Below are positions 7,988 through 17,449 of a DNA stretch of 45,663 nt, one piece after another. Where the stretch lies: the NCBI GenBank assembly GCA_002307235.1, contig DBTV01000042.1, positions 1 through 45,663 on the forward strand, in the 5' to 3' direction. Position numbers and translations under genes: made by a program. Position 1 is the stretch's first letter. Every line of letters starts with the position of its first letter. This DNA is from Acidobacteriaceae bacterium UBA1307. GTDB taxonomy: Bacteria > Acidobacteriota > Terriglobia > Terriglobales > Acidobacteriaceae. The notes under the pieces were generated by a model. That model was not told the DNA's origin. It ran no database searches and saw only the letters and a program-made list of their open reading frames with translations.

Positions 7988-10900
7988 ATGAAGATGCAAT
8001 TCAAACAAAAGAAGAAAGACCCCCTCTGCGGGTTCTCGTGGATCTGGTGTTTCGCTCTTGCTCTTGGGGTGATCCTGTGCGGATCGCAGCAGGGCAGAGC
8101 TCAACTCACCACGGCCGACATTGTCGGCACGATTAGCGATAGCACCGGTGCCGTGGTGCCCAACGCCAGTCTGACGCTAAACAATGCCGCCACGGGCAAT
8201 CGTCGCACGGCAGTTTCCAGTGGCAGCGGCGACTACCAGTTCGCGCTGCTTCCTCCGGGACATTATTCGATTACCGTAAAGTCTCCCGGCTTCAAGACGG
8301 CGACGACCTCCATTGCGATTGAGGCCGGTGACCGCGCGCGCGCCGATATCCACCTGGAAGCTGGCGGCGGTGCGGAGACAGTCGTGGTCGAGGCGCAGTC
8401 GCCCCTGTTGCAGGCAGACAATGCCACCGTCAGCTCGACGGTGACCGAGCAGTCCGTGCAGGATCTTCCTCTGAACGGCCGCAACTTTGTGCAGTTGGTG
8501 CAGTTGGTTCCCGGTGCGAATGAGGGCCCGGGCAATGGCTTGACCAGTGGCGGTCGTCCCGATGATCGCCGTTCGACGAATGGATTTTCCGTCAACGGTC
8601 AGGACGACACGCTCAACAACTATGTGGTGGACGGCATCGACGACAACGAGCGCATCATTGGCACGATTGGCGTCAAACCGGCCATCGATGGCATTCAGGA
8701 GATCACGGTACAAACCAACAGTTACGCGCCGGAGGCAGGACGCACGGCCGGTGGCGTTGTCAATCTGGTTACCAAATCGGGCTCCAACAAATTCCATGGA
8801 ACCCTCTTCGAATATGTGCGCAACGACGCCTTTGATTCCAAGGACTGGTTTGCGACGACGGGCAAGATTCCCGAGTTGCGTCAGAATCAGTATGGCGGCA
8901 GCATCGGCGGCCCCATCCTTCACAACCGGACCTTCTTTTTTGGTGACTACGAAGGCTTCCGTCAGGTGAAGGGCACAACCTATACCAACACGGTGCCGTC
9001 GCTGGCGGAGTACACCGCAATCAATGCAGCCAGCAGCACCAGCACCATCAAGCAGGTCTTTCCGAGCCTGTTTCCCAATGGAACCTACTGCGCGGGCACA
9101 ACGAATCCGTGCAGCACGAACGGCATTCCCGCAAGCCAGATTGTCGACCCGATTGCGCTTGCGTATCTGAAGCTGTATCCGGCGCCAAACGTGGGCACCA
9201 ACACCTATTCCATCAGCCCGAACAAGACGCAGTTCAATCACACCTTCGACATTCGTGTCGATCACACCTTCAGCGCCAACAATCATTTCTTCGGCCGGTA
9301 TAACTTCAACCGGTCCACGACCGATATGCCGGCCTATCTTCCGGCTGGCTCCAATCCCAATGCGCCGAGCGCGATCAAGGGGATTACGCCAGGCGGAAAC
9401 TACTGGGCCTACACGGGCGCGGCAAAGGACGATGCGCAGCAGTATGCCTTCGGATTTACGCATCTGTTCTCGCAGAATCTGGTGCTCGATCTGCGCACGG
9501 CCTATACGCGCGTCAATAACTTCTCAACGCCGCAGAACTACAACTCCAATGCCGATGTGACCATTGGTTTTCCGTCGAACACCTACAGCCTGACCGCAGG
9601 CCTTACCCCTGTGGACATTAACGATTTCTCCTCGCTCGGTGACGGTGCCTACGTCCCCTTGCAGGACATCGACAACACCTTCCAGTACTCTGGCGTCGTC
9701 AACTACACCATCGGAAACCACAGCCTGAAGGCGGGCGCAAGCCTGATTCGCCGCCAGGCGCGGAACCTGCAAAGCGCATTTCCGTTTGGCCACTACTCGG
9801 GCTTTGGTTTGCCCACGGATTCAACGCCGGATCAGGTTCTGTCGACAACCTTGGCAGGAGCCTTCACGGGGTCGAGCTTCAACATCGATCTCAACACGCC
9901 CGACTATCGCACTTGGGAGACGGGACTTTTTGCGCAGGACAGTTGGAAGGTGGGCGCAAAGCTGACCGTCGTCTACGGATTCCGGTATGACATCTACACG
10001 CCGTTTACCGAAGCGCACAACCAGATCTCGAACTTCGATTACTATGGGGCGCTCGCTGCTACCTCCGCAACGGCGGCGCAGGCCGCATTGAAGGTGGCCA
10101 ATGTCAACGGCGTTTCGGCGAATGCGGGCATCAAAACCGACTATGCCGACTTTGCTCCGCGCATTGGCTTCTCGTATGCAGCGTTGCCGAATCTTGTGGT
10201 GCGCGGCGGTTACGGCATCAGTTACTTCCCGGGTAACTACACCTCGAATGCCGATTTGAAGAATGCACCCTTCACCTCAGTGTATTCGCCAAGCTGCGAA
10301 TCCATCGCGGCCTATAACATTCAGATCAATGCAGGTGCCAAGGCTTCTTCCGTGAAGTCGGCCTGCAGCGGCTCTGGCTTCCAGTCGGTCTTCGACAGCG
10401 GCTTGCCGACGCCGGTACCCCAAACCATCACCAGTTCTTCTCTTTCGTTCGTGGCCGAGGATCCGAGCATCCGCTCGTCCATGATTCAGCAGTTCAACCT
10501 GCAAATCGAGCGGCAGTTTGGGCCCAACGTGCTGACCATCGGCTATGTCGGCAATGTCGGCCAGCATCTGCCCGAGCCTTTAGGCGACATCAACGATCCA
10601 ACACCGGCGCAGGTGAAAGCAGGTGGCTACAACACGCCGCGTCCGCTCAATACGTTTTTGCCCAATGTCGGCGGCATTAACTGGTTGCTGACCGGCGGTG
10701 TATCCAACTACAACGGCCTGCAGATGTCTTTCCAGCGCCGCTTCGTCAAAGGCCTCGCCTTTGATGGCAACTACACCTATAGCCACGCTCTGAGCGACAT
10801 CGTCGGATTCTCCGAGGAAGGTCATCAGGGATGGGGCGATGCCGATCCGACGAACATTCGTAAGTACGAATACGGCAACGCGGAAAACGACATCCGCCAC

Positions 10901-11545
10901 CGTTTCGCGCTTTCCATCAACTATGAACTGCCGCTGAAAAACTTCAGCAGCCGGGCGGAAAGAATCGCACTGGGCGGCTGGCAGATCAACTCGATTGTTG
11001 CCTGGCAAAGCGGCAAGCCGATCTCCGTTGTCAATGGCACTGGACAGACGGTGAGCGGCAGCTCGACCACGTACAGCAACTGGGCGACTCCGCAATACAA
11101 CGGCGGACCCGATCGTCCGAACCAGATCGGCGACCCCTTCCAGCCCGGTAACTTCGCCGCAAACCCCACATGCGTGGGACCGACGAAGATCAAGGCAATC
11201 GGTCAGCCCGGATCGGGCAGCGACTGGTTCAATCCCTGCGCCTTTGTGCCGCAGGCGATGGGCACGGTCGGCAACACGCATCGCAACTCCATCTATGGTC
11301 CTCACTTCCGTCACATCGACTTCTCGCTCTTCAAGGATTTCGTGCTCATCGAAGGTGTGAAGTTGCAGTTCCGGGCCGAGGCCTTCAACCTTACCAACAC
11401 GCCCAGCTTCTACTTGAACAACAACATTCACTCCTCTGAAGGTGTGATGAGCAACTCCGCTGGCAACAAGTTCGCGCAGGTCGTTGCGACCGACCCGAAC
11501 TATGTGCCGCGCCAGTTGCAACTCGCGCTGAAGTTACAGTTCTAA
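7988..11545 (+). CDS. TonB-dependent receptor, Oar-like, with carboxypeptidase-regulatory domain
   Basis: An 1,185-residue outer-membrane receptor. A signal peptide with a positive start and hydrophobic core ends near GRA-QL (about residue 38). A carboxypeptidase-regulatory-like beta-sandwich follows (about 44-125; VGTISDSTGAVVPNASL, GDYQFALLPPGHYSITV). The plug region has DLPLNGRNFVQLVQLVPG and a long beta-barrel ends in LQLALKLQF with a terminal aromatic residue. Such receptors bring large nutrients across the outer membrane with TonB energy, and the adjacent GH1 gene suggests a carbohydrate. The ATG at 7988 is set by AAGGAGG at 7975-7981. The ligand cannot be told from sequence. Confidence 0.9.
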   Translation: MKMQFKQKKKDPLCGFSWIWCFALALGVILCGSQQGRAQLTTADIVGTISDSTGAVVPNASLTLNNAATGNRRTAVSSGSGDYQFALLPPGHYSITVKSPGFKTATTSIAIEAGDRARADIHLEAGGGAETVVVEAQSPLLQADNATVSSTVTEQSVQDLPLNGRNFVQLVQLVPGANEGPGNGLTSGGRPDDRRSTNGFSVNGQDDTLNNYVVDGIDDNERIIGTIGVKPAIDGIQEITVQTNSYAPEAGRTAGGVVNLVTKSGSNKFHGTLFEYVRNDAFDSKDWFATTGKIPELRQNQYGGSIGGPILHNRTFFFGDYEGFRQVKGTTYTNTVPSLAEYTAINAASSTSTIKQVFPSLFPNGTYCAGTTNPCSTNGIPASQIVDPIALAYLKLYPAPNVGTNTYSISPNKTQFNHTFDIRVDHTFSANNHFFGRYNFNRSTTDMPAYLPAGSNPNAPSAIKGITPGGNYWAYTGAAKDDAQQYAFGFTHLFSQNLVLDLRTAYTRVNNFSTPQNYNSNADVTIGFPSNTYSLTAGLTPVDINDFSSLGDGAYVPLQDIDNTFQYSGVVNYTIGNHSLKAGASLIRRQARNLQSAFPFGHYSGFGLPTDSTPDQVLSTTLAGAFTGSSFNIDLNTPDYRTWETGLFAQDSWKVGAKLTVVYGFRYDIYTPFTEAHNQISNFDYYGALAATSATAAQAALKVANVNGVSANAGIKTDYADFAPRIGFSYAALPNLVVRGGYGISYFPGNYTSNADLKNAPFTSVYSPSCESIAAYNIQINAGAKASSVKSACSGSGFQSVFDSGLPTPVPQTITSSSLSFVAEDPSIRSSMIQQFNLQIERQFGPNVLTIGYVGNVGQHLPEPLGDINDPTPAQVKAGGYNTPRPLNTFLPNVGGINWLLTGGVSNYNGLQMSFQRRFVKGLAFDGNYTYSHALSDIVGFSEEGHQGWGDADPTNIRKYEYGNAENDIRHRFALSINYELPLKNFSSRAERIALGGWQINSIVAWQSGKPISVVNGTGQTVSGSSTTYSNWATPQYNGGPDRPNQIGDPFQPGNFAANPTCVGPTKIKAIGQPGSGSDWFNPCAFVPQAMGTVGNTHRNSIYGPHFRHIDFSLFKDFVLIEGVKLQFRAEAFNLTNTPSFYLNNNIHSSEGVMSNSAGNKFAQVVATDPNYVPRQLQLALKLQF

Positions 11546-11561
11546 ATCTTTGCCCTCCCCT

Positions 11562-11599
11562 GTTTGCTGGTCCGTTCTTCGATGAGCGGACCAGCAAAC
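11562..11599 (+). other. Perfect 13-bp hairpin between receptor and GH1 genes
   Basis: GTTTGCTGGTCCG (11562-11574) pairs perfectly with CGGACCAGCAAAC (11587-11599) around a 12-base loop. There is no U-tract after it, so it is not a standard terminator. It may stabilise the receptor mRNA, lower expression of the downstream gene, or be an operator. Confidence 0.6.
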
Positions 11600-11627
11600 C
11601 TCACCGCGGCAATCACACAGGATCAGC

Positions 11628-13094
11628 ATGTCCACTCGTGTTTCTCGTCGATTTCTGGCTCGTCTGGCGGGCTGTTGCGCAGCCACGATGTTTCTTCCTG
11701 GAATGGATGCGGGCATTGCTGCCTACGCCTCTTCGCCGGATTCTCCGAAAGGCCGTTCGGCGTTTCCCAAGGGGTTTCTTTGGGGAACGGCCACGGCATC
11801 CTATCAAGTGGAAGGTGCTGTGCGCGAAGATGGGCGCGGCATCTCTATCTGGGATACCTTTGCGCACACCCCAGGGCGCATCGATCATAATGACACCGGC
11901 GATATTGCCGACGATTTTTATCACCGCTATCACGATGACATTCAGCGCATGAAGGCCATGGGCATCAAGGCCTTTCGCTTTTCCGTTGCGTGGCCGCGCA
12001 TCTTTCCTGTGGGAACAGGTGCGTCCGAGCAGCGCGGAATCAACTTTTATCAGCGCCTGGTCGATGCCCTGCTTGAAGCAGGCATTGAGCCCTATTGCAC
12101 GCTCTATCATTGGGATCTTCCGCAAGCGCTGCAGGATCGCGGCGGGTGGGAGAATCGCGATACGGCGCGGGCCTTTGCCGATTACGCGGGCTTCGTTGCG
12201 GGCAAGCTCTCTGATCGCGTGCACGCGTTCATGACCGTCAATGAGGTGCGCACTTTTATCGAGAACGGCAATGTTGAAGGCACGCATGCGCCCGGTTTCA
12301 AGCTCGATGCAAAACGCATTGCGCAGATGAGCCACCATGCGCTGCTCGGCCATGGCCTTGCCGTTGAGGCCATTCGTGCGCAGGCAAAACCGGGAACGCG
12401 CGTGGGGCTTGCCGACAATGTGCTGGCAACGATTCCCGCCATCGACTCGCCGCAATATTGTGAGGCCGCGCGCCGCGCCATGCGCGAAGAAAATGCCATG
12501 TATCTCACGGCGATTCTTGAAGGGAGTTATACCCCTGGTTATTTGAAGCGTCTGGGCGCCAATGCCCCCGTGCATACCGCCGAGGAGATGAGGTCGATTG
12601 CCAGCCCGCTCGATTTTGTGGGGCTCAATCTTTATCAACCCTTCTACGTGCGCGCCGATGAAAGCGAAGCGGGCTATGCGATGATCCCCGTGCCCGCGTC
12701 GTATCCGCGCATGCTGAGTCCATGGATTACCCTCGGCCCCGACGTGCTGTACTGGGCACCAAGGCTGGTGCACGATCTATGGGGAGTAAAGAATCTTTAC
12801 ATTACAGAAAATGGAACTTCATCTACGGATCAGATCGCGGCCGACGGAAAGGTTTATGACACCGACCGCGTCATGTTTCTCCGCAACGGACTCACGCAAT
12901 TACAACGCGCCATAGATGAGGGCGTCCCGGTGAAAGGATATTTTCTTTGGAGTTTTCTCGATAACTTCGAGTGGGCCGATGGTTATGAAAAGCGCTTTGG
13001 CATTGTGCATGTCGACTTTGCAACGCAGAAGCGCACGCCGAAACTTAGTGCGGAGTATTATGCGCAAGTTATACGGAAAAACGCCGTTTGTTGA
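11628..13094 (+). CDS. GH1 family beta-glycosidase, Tat-type export signal
   Basis: A 488-residue glycoside hydrolase family 1 protein. The retaining beta-glycosidases of this family are usually beta-glucosidases. The N-terminus VSRRFLARLAGCCAAT looks like a twin-arginine signal, so it probably acts in the periplasm. The GH1 start block FPKGFLWGTATASYQVEGA is at about 46-64. The acid/base is E206, in TVNEV rather than the family's usual TxNEP. The nucleophile is E394 in YITENG. Length is normal for GH1 plus a signal. The ATG has AGGAT upstream. It follows the TonB-dependent receptor by 82 bp, and together they resemble an uptake-plus-hydrolysis pair. The substrate is unknown. Confidence 0.92.
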   Translation: MSTRVSRRFLARLAGCCAATMFLPGMDAGIAAYASSPDSPKGRSAFPKGFLWGTATASYQVEGAVREDGRGISIWDTFAHTPGRIDHNDTGDIADDFYHRYHDDIQRMKAMGIKAFRFSVAWPRIFPVGTGASEQRGINFYQRLVDALLEAGIEPYCTLYHWDLPQALQDRGGWENRDTARAFADYAGFVAGKLSDRVHAFMTVNEVRTFIENGNVEGTHAPGFKLDAKRIAQMSHHALLGHGLAVEAIRAQAKPGTRVGLADNVLATIPAIDSPQYCEAARRAMREENAMYLTAILEGSYTPGYLKRLGANAPVHTAEEMRSIASPLDFVGLNLYQPFYVRADESEAGYAMIPVPASYPRMLSPWITLGPDVLYWAPRLVHDLWGVKNLYITENGTSSTDQIAADGKVYDTDRVMFLRNGLTQLQRAIDEGVPVKGYFLWSFLDNFEWADGYEKRFGIVHVDFATQKRTPKLSAEYYAQVIRKNAVC

Positions 13095-13403
13095 ATCATG
13101 CATGTGCATTGAATTCCTGAAGGCGCGCGGTTCAAAAAAACTATTGCGGCTCACCTGCTAAAATGACTTATATATGTTTTCACTATTCGCGTAATATTTA
13201 TCGATAGATAAATCTCTGTTTGCCCTTTGTTTATGCGTGTTTCACAGAGTGAACCCTATGTCTGTTTTTTTGTTTTATAAACGATAAGTTACTTCTACAC
13301 ACCTCGATGGCCTCGCGCCACGGGGCAATCAGCAGCCAGCATGAATCCATTGTGCTGCGCAAACATCATCTATACAGGTAATTTCCCCCGGAGGATAAAA
13401 TAG
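13095..13403. other. AT-rich intergenic stretch
   Basis: No gene is supported here. It is clearly more AT-rich than its surroundings and holds a small inverted repeat TTTATC-GATA-GATAAA (13197-13212) and T-runs near 13265. It probably contains the promoter for the reductase at 13404, but no hexamer pair is convincing. Confidence 0.4.
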
Positions 13404-14210
13404 ATGGCTCGTGAGTTGTTGACAGCCAGGCTTGATCGCAAAGTTTGCATCTCGGAATCCGCACAGTGCTTCCATCTGGAGTTTTCAATCGATGGCGTGA
13501 AGGAGTTCCCTTTTGCGCCCGGGCAGTTCATCTCGGCTGTGGCCGTTGACGCGGCAGGAAAGCAGCAGACGCGGGCCTATTCGCTGGCTTCGGCGCCGCA
13601 TGGCAAGCAGTTCGAGCTTTGCGTGAATCGCGTGAAAGACGGTTTCTTCTCGAATCACCTCGCGGATCTTTCCGATCTTGATTCCGGCGATACGATTCAG
13701 GTGCATGGGCCGCACGGCCTGTTTACGCTGCGTGAGCCGGTCACGGATTCGATTCTGATTGCGACAGGAACGGGGATCGCTCCCATGCGCTCCATCGTGC
13801 AAAAGCTGTTTCCCGCGGATGGCTCGGACCAGAGCCAGGGCAAGGACATCTGGCTGATCTACGGCACGCGCCATGCCTCTGATCTTTACTTCCGCGAGGA
13901 GTTTGAAGCCCTTGCCGCAAAGCACTCGAACTTCCACTATCTGCCGACATTGAGTCGCGCCGAGGAGAACTGGACGGGGCCTCGCGGTTATGTGCAGGAG
14001 CATGTGGCACGCATCGTCGAAGAGCGCGCCGCGCGTTTAGGCCAGCCTCTTCCGCAGCCCACCGTCGACGCCAATACGCCACCGGCGGATCTCAAATTCG
14101 ATATTCATGCCTATATTTGTGGCCTGAATCGCATGGTCTCCGGCGTGCGCGATACGTTGACCGGCTTTGGCTGGAATGGCAAACAGATCATCTATGAGCG
14201 CTACGACTAG
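13404..14210 (+). CDS. Ferredoxin/flavodoxin-NADP reductase-like flavoprotein
   Basis: A 268-residue cytoplasmic oxidoreductase of the ferredoxin-NADP reductase fold. The FAD domain spans about 1-115, with the flavin motif RAYSLAS near residue 57 and a phosphate-binding stretch after it. The NAD(P) domain spans about 118-268, with ATGTGIAPMRS and the late CGLNRMVSGVRDTL block. It ends in YERYD. It would move electrons between NAD(P)H and a ferredoxin, flavodoxin or an oxygenase; the partner is not nearby. The start is clear from GGAGG about 10 bases before the ATG. It appears monocistronic. Confidence 0.85.
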   Translation: MARELLTARLDRKVCISESAQCFHLEFSIDGVKEFPFAPGQFISAVAVDAAGKQQTRAYSLASAPHGKQFELCVNRVKDGFFSNHLADLSDLDSGDTIQVHGPHGLFTLREPVTDSILIATGTGIAPMRSIVQKLFPADGSDQSQGKDIWLIYGTRHASDLYFREEFEALAAKHSNFHYLPTLSRAEENWTGPRGYVQEHVARIVEERAARLGQPLPQPTVDANTPPADLKFDIHAYICGLNRMVSGVRDTLTGFGWNGKQIIYERYD

Positions 14211-14391
14211 AGCCTTTTCGGAATACGCGTAGCCTCTTTTTTGAGCGGCGTGCAAGACTCGGCGAGTGATAAAAAGTCATTGCGGATTTTCATGCTTCCT
14301 GTATGATGGCTTCGTTTCTTGATTCTTTCTTGCATTGCCTCTCTGCAATCAAAGTTGCAACTAAAAATCAATGTAATTGAGCCTGCCCGTC

Positions 14392-15597
14392 ATGGCGTCC
14401 TCGACAGTGTCGACACAACCCGCCAAAGCAAGCTGTGCCTTTCAGCCTCCGGCGCCGGATGCCTCCGTGCATCTTGATGCGTTGCGCGGTTTGGCCGCAT
14501 TTTTCGTGATGATTTCTCATTGTCGCGAGTCATTATTCCTGGACTACCGGCAGATCACGGAGCATCACTGGTACACGGCGCTCGCATTTTTTGTCACCAA
14601 TGTCGGGCACGGGTGGGTCATTGTTTTTTTTGTGATGAGCGGCTATCTCGTCGGAGGAAGCGTTCTGCGGGCGCACGCCGCGCAACGCTGGTCGTGGCGC
14701 AGCTATCTGGTGGCGCGCCTTTCCAGGCTGTACATCGTGTTGATTCCCGCATTGCTGCTCGGGGCCTGCCTCGACGCCTGGGGCATGCATCTGCCCGGTG
14801 CCGCATCGCTCTATGCGGGCACCTCGGGGATGCATCATCTGGCCTATGACGTGCGCGCGCGCTGCACGCTGCCGGTTCTATGCGGCAATCTTTTTTATTT
14901 GCAGTCGATCATTTTGCCGGGAACACATCGCTTCGTGGTTCCTCCCTTTGGCAGCAATGGCCCGCTGTGGAGCCTGAGCAACGAGTTCTGGTACTACCTT
15001 CTGTTTCCATTTCTCGTTGCGGCCTGCTCCCGGTCGAAGACATGGAAGGCGCGGCTGGGCAACCTTGCGGCTGTGCTGGCCTGGGTGTGGCTCGTCGGGC
15101 CTATGGTCGCCTGGCTCGTGCTTCCCTGGCTGATGGGCGTCTTGATTCTGTTTCTGCCGAGCACGGCATCCTTGGTGCGTTGGGTGCGCACGGCGCTTCT
15201 TGGCAGCGCCATCGCTCTGGTTGCCGCGTGCATGGTGCTTGAGAAGCTCTATGCCGGTTATGGCGTGGATCTTTTGCTCGGCCTGGCGGTGAGCGCACTG
15301 GTTTGGAGCCTTCAGGGATGTACGGCGCATGCGTTGCCAGGATGGTATCGCGTGGTGGCTCATCGCGCGGCGCGCAGTTCGTACACGCTCTATCTTGTGC
15401 ACATGCCCATGTTGGTTTTTCTTTTGGCGTTTTTCCATCTCAACCGCCAGCAACTGCAGTCCAGCGCGCTGCTCGCGGGCCTGGGCCTGATGGTGGCGCT
15501 CATCGTGTATGCGCAGATTGTCTACGAGGGGTTTGAGAAGCACACGGACCAGTTGCGGCGTTGGCTCTACCGCCTGCTGCCCGGCGCTACAGGTTGA
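14392..15597 (+). CDS. Acyltransferase 3 family membrane protein (OafA/YrhL type)
   Basis: A 401-residue integral inner-membrane protein with about 10 hydrophobic segments. It shows the family's N-terminal signature LDALRGLAAFFVMISHC (the histidine is the likely active-site residue) and the middle block GPLWSLSNEFWYYLLFPF. The family transfers acyl groups, often acetyl, to sugars, lipids or antibiotics at the membrane. The substrate here is unknown. The ATG at 14392 is my choice; a TTG at 14377 is also in frame, and neither has a strong ribosome site. Its 3' end overlaps the convergent LytTR gene by 11 bp. Confidence 0.88.
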   Translation: MASSTVSTQPAKASCAFQPPAPDASVHLDALRGLAAFFVMISHCRESLFLDYRQITEHHWYTALAFFVTNVGHGWVIVFFVMSGYLVGGSVLRAHAAQRWSWRSYLVARLSRLYIVLIPALLLGACLDAWGMHLPGAASLYAGTSGMHHLAYDVRARCTLPVLCGNLFYLQSIILPGTHRFVVPPFGSNGPLWSLSNEFWYYLLFPFLVAACSRSKTWKARLGNLAAVLAWVWLVGPMVAWLVLPWLMGVLILFLPSTASLVRWVRTALLGSAIALVAACMVLEKLYAGYGVDLLLGLAVSALVWSLQGCTAHALPGWYRVVAHRAARSSYTLYLVHMPMLVFLLAFFHLNRQQLQSSALLAGLGLMVALIVYAQIVYEGFEKHTDQLRRWLYRLLPGATG

Positions 15598-16408
15598 ACA
15601 GTTCGCGCAGCCGTTTGGTCTGGGCGCGGCTGACGGGAATCTCCGTCTGTTGCCGGTCGTCCATGCGCAGTTGATAGCTTGACTTGAACCACGGCACCAC
15701 TTCGCGAATGTGATTGATGTTCACGATGAAGCCGCGATGCACGCGCCAGAACTGCGTCGGGTCCAGTTGTTCCTGCAATTCTTCGAGCGTGCGCGCACGC
15801 GCATGGCCTTCGAGGGCGCGCGTGACGATGCGGATCACGCCCTCGTCGATCGCCGCAAAGCAGATCTCCGACGGATCGACCAGCAGCATCCGGTTCTGTG
15901 CCTGCAGAATGATCTTTGCCGGCTGTCGTTCGACAGCGACGGGGCGGTTCAACAGGCGCAGCAGCGCGTCGATCTGCGCATCCTTGCCCGGCGTTTCGAC
16001 CGGCGCGGCATTCATGCGGTTGCGCGCTCGCTCGACGGCGGCCTGCACGCGCGCCGCGTCAAAGGGCTTCAGCAGATAATCGACGGCATTCACGTCAAAG
16101 GCGCGCACGGCGTACTGATCGTAGGCCGTCGCAAAAATGAACTGCGGCAGTGCTTCCTGTTCGTCGCCGCGCGCAGCGGCCACGCGAGCTTTATCGACGA
16201 GGCGCTGAATCACCGCAAAGCCGTCGAGGCCCGGCATCTGCACATCGAGAAAGACCAGATCCGGGTGTTGTTCCTCGACCAGATCGACGGCCTCGATGCC
16301 ATTCGACCCCTGCCCGACAACCTCGACGTCGCCCATCGAATCGAGCAGATACTTCAACTCTTCGCGCGCCAGTTGTTCGTCGTCGATGATGAGTGCGGAG
16401 ATTGTCAT
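15587..16408 (-). CDS. LytTR-type response regulator
   Basis: A 273-residue two-component regulator. The receiver domain (about 1-125) has the acidic pair D9-D10, the phospho-acceptor D55 (LVFLDVQMPG), T in FATAY and K in LLKPF. An alanine-rich linker leads to a LytTR DNA-binding domain (about 165-270) with the usual FWRVHRGFIVNINHI and the C-terminal VSRAQTKRLREL. It would bind DNA direct repeats and activate target genes after phosphorylation. No histidine kinase of the matching LytS type is next to it, so its partner must be elsewhere. The ribosome site is weak. Confidence 0.93.
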   Translation of the reverse strand: MTISALIIDDEQLAREELKYLLDSMGDVEVVGQGSNGIEAVDLVEEQHPDLVFLDVQMPGLDGFAVIQRLVDKARVAAARGDEQEALPQFIFATAYDQYAVRAFDVNAVDYLLKPFDAARVQAAVERARNRMNAAPVETPGKDAQIDALLRLLNRPVAVERQPAKIILQAQNRMLLVDPSEICFAAIDEGVIRIVTRALEGHARARTLEELQEQLDPTQFWRVHRGFIVNINHIREVVPWFKSSYQLRMDDRQQTEIPVSRAQTKRLRELFNL

Positions 16409-16471
16409 GCAATAGAAATTTGATTGTAGGCAGCGCGCCCGGTTGGGGTCAACGGCGCGGTGCGTCTCATC

Positions 16472-16996
16472 TTAGCCTAAAACGCTTAGTCGTGCCGGGC
16501 GTTGATCGGAAGCCAGCTCATGGCCGCACCGCGTGCAGTACTGGTCCGAGGGGCGCACCGTGCGGAAGCAGTGGCCGCAACTTGCCGTCAGTTGATAATT
16601 GCACTGCGGGCAGAAGTGAAAATCGCTCAGTACCTGCGTCCCGCAGGAGGGGCAGCGCGTCACCTCGGGTGCGCGCAGCAAAAAGTACAGCACCGCTCCA
16701 ATGCCGGCCGGAACCACAAAGCAGATCGACATCCAGAAGCGCGTGCTCATGCCTCGGCGCGGCGCGTCCTTGCTGATGTAGCCGATCATCAGGAAGTAGA
16801 GCGCGCACATCACGCCCCACGACAGATTGAAGTAGATGCGGAAACCGAGTGCCGGTGGCGCGTGATGCCGGTGCAGCGGGGCCACGAACCAGAAGTAGTA
16901 TTCGATCGCCACAAAGGCGATGCTGGCCAGAATCATCGACCAGATGGGAATCATGCGTTCGTCTTCGGTGGTCAGAATCGACTCTGGATTGCGCAT
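16472..16996 (-). CDS. Membrane protein with C-terminal double zinc ribbon
   Basis: A 174-residue protein with about three hydrophobic segments (roughly 15-40, 50-75 and 85-108), followed by eight cysteines arranged as CPSC, CPQC, CGHC and CTRC (about 114-162). This forms two zinc ribbons, most likely on the cytoplasmic side. Such modules often mediate protein contacts, but I do not recognise a specific function. GGGAGG lies a few bases before the ATG at 16996, which makes the start firm. It stands between the LytTR regulator and the sigma-factor pair on the same strand. Confidence 0.75.
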   Translation of the reverse strand: MRNPESILTTEDERMIPIWSMILASIAFVAIEYYFWFVAPLHRHHAPPALGFRIYFNLSWGVMCALYFLMIGYISKDAPRRGMSTRFWMSICFVVPAGIGAVLYFLLRAPEVTRCPSCGTQVLSDFHFCPQCNYQLTASCGHCFRTVRPSDQYCTRCGHELASDQRPARLSVLG

Positions 16997-17086
16997 GGCT
17001 TCCTCCCTTCGCGGAACCTTGACCGGCTTGTCTCATTGTAGAAGACGGCCTTCAGGGGCGCGAAGTTGCTGGCAGAGGAGGAATAT

Positions 17087-17449
17087 TTACGGGCGCTTGC
17101 GCAGCCAGCCAGCCACCAGCATCGAGGCGACCAGCGCCGAGGCAACCGCGCCAGCACCGAGCGTGATCTGCGCCGTGTAATCGAGAAAATGATCGCCTTC
17201 GAGCAGCTCATAGGAGAGCCGCCACAAAAAGGGGCCGAGAAAGACCACGCTCAGGATCAGGGCGGCCAGGGCCAAAGAAATATTGCGCTTGCGGTGAACT
17301 TTCTGCTCTTGCAGCACGCCCAGCGAGGTGCGCACCACGCGTCGGGTGCGATCGGCGGTCACGCGCTCCGCGCCGGCCTGCTTGCCTGCCAGGGCTGAAA
17401 GCAGCCCTTCGTTGCCGGAGAGCGCCTTGGCGAGTCTTTCCTCGTTCAC
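17087..17449 (-). CDS. Small two-helix membrane protein coupled to the sigma factor
   Basis: A 120-residue protein with a charged N-terminal ~55 residues and two hydrophobic segments (about 57-80 and 92-114). The start is a GTG that overlaps the stop of the upstream sigma-factor gene in GTGA, so the two are translationally coupled. Membrane proteins in this position are often anti-sigma factors. No zinc-binding anti-sigma motif (HxxxCxxC) is visible, so this is an inference from position only. Confidence 0.7.
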   Translation of the reverse strand: MNEERLAKALSGNEGLLSALAGKQAGAERVTADRTRRVVRTSLGVLQEQKVHRKRNISLALAALILSVVFLGPFLWRLSYELLEGDHFLDYTAQITLGAGAVASALVASMLVAGWLRKRP

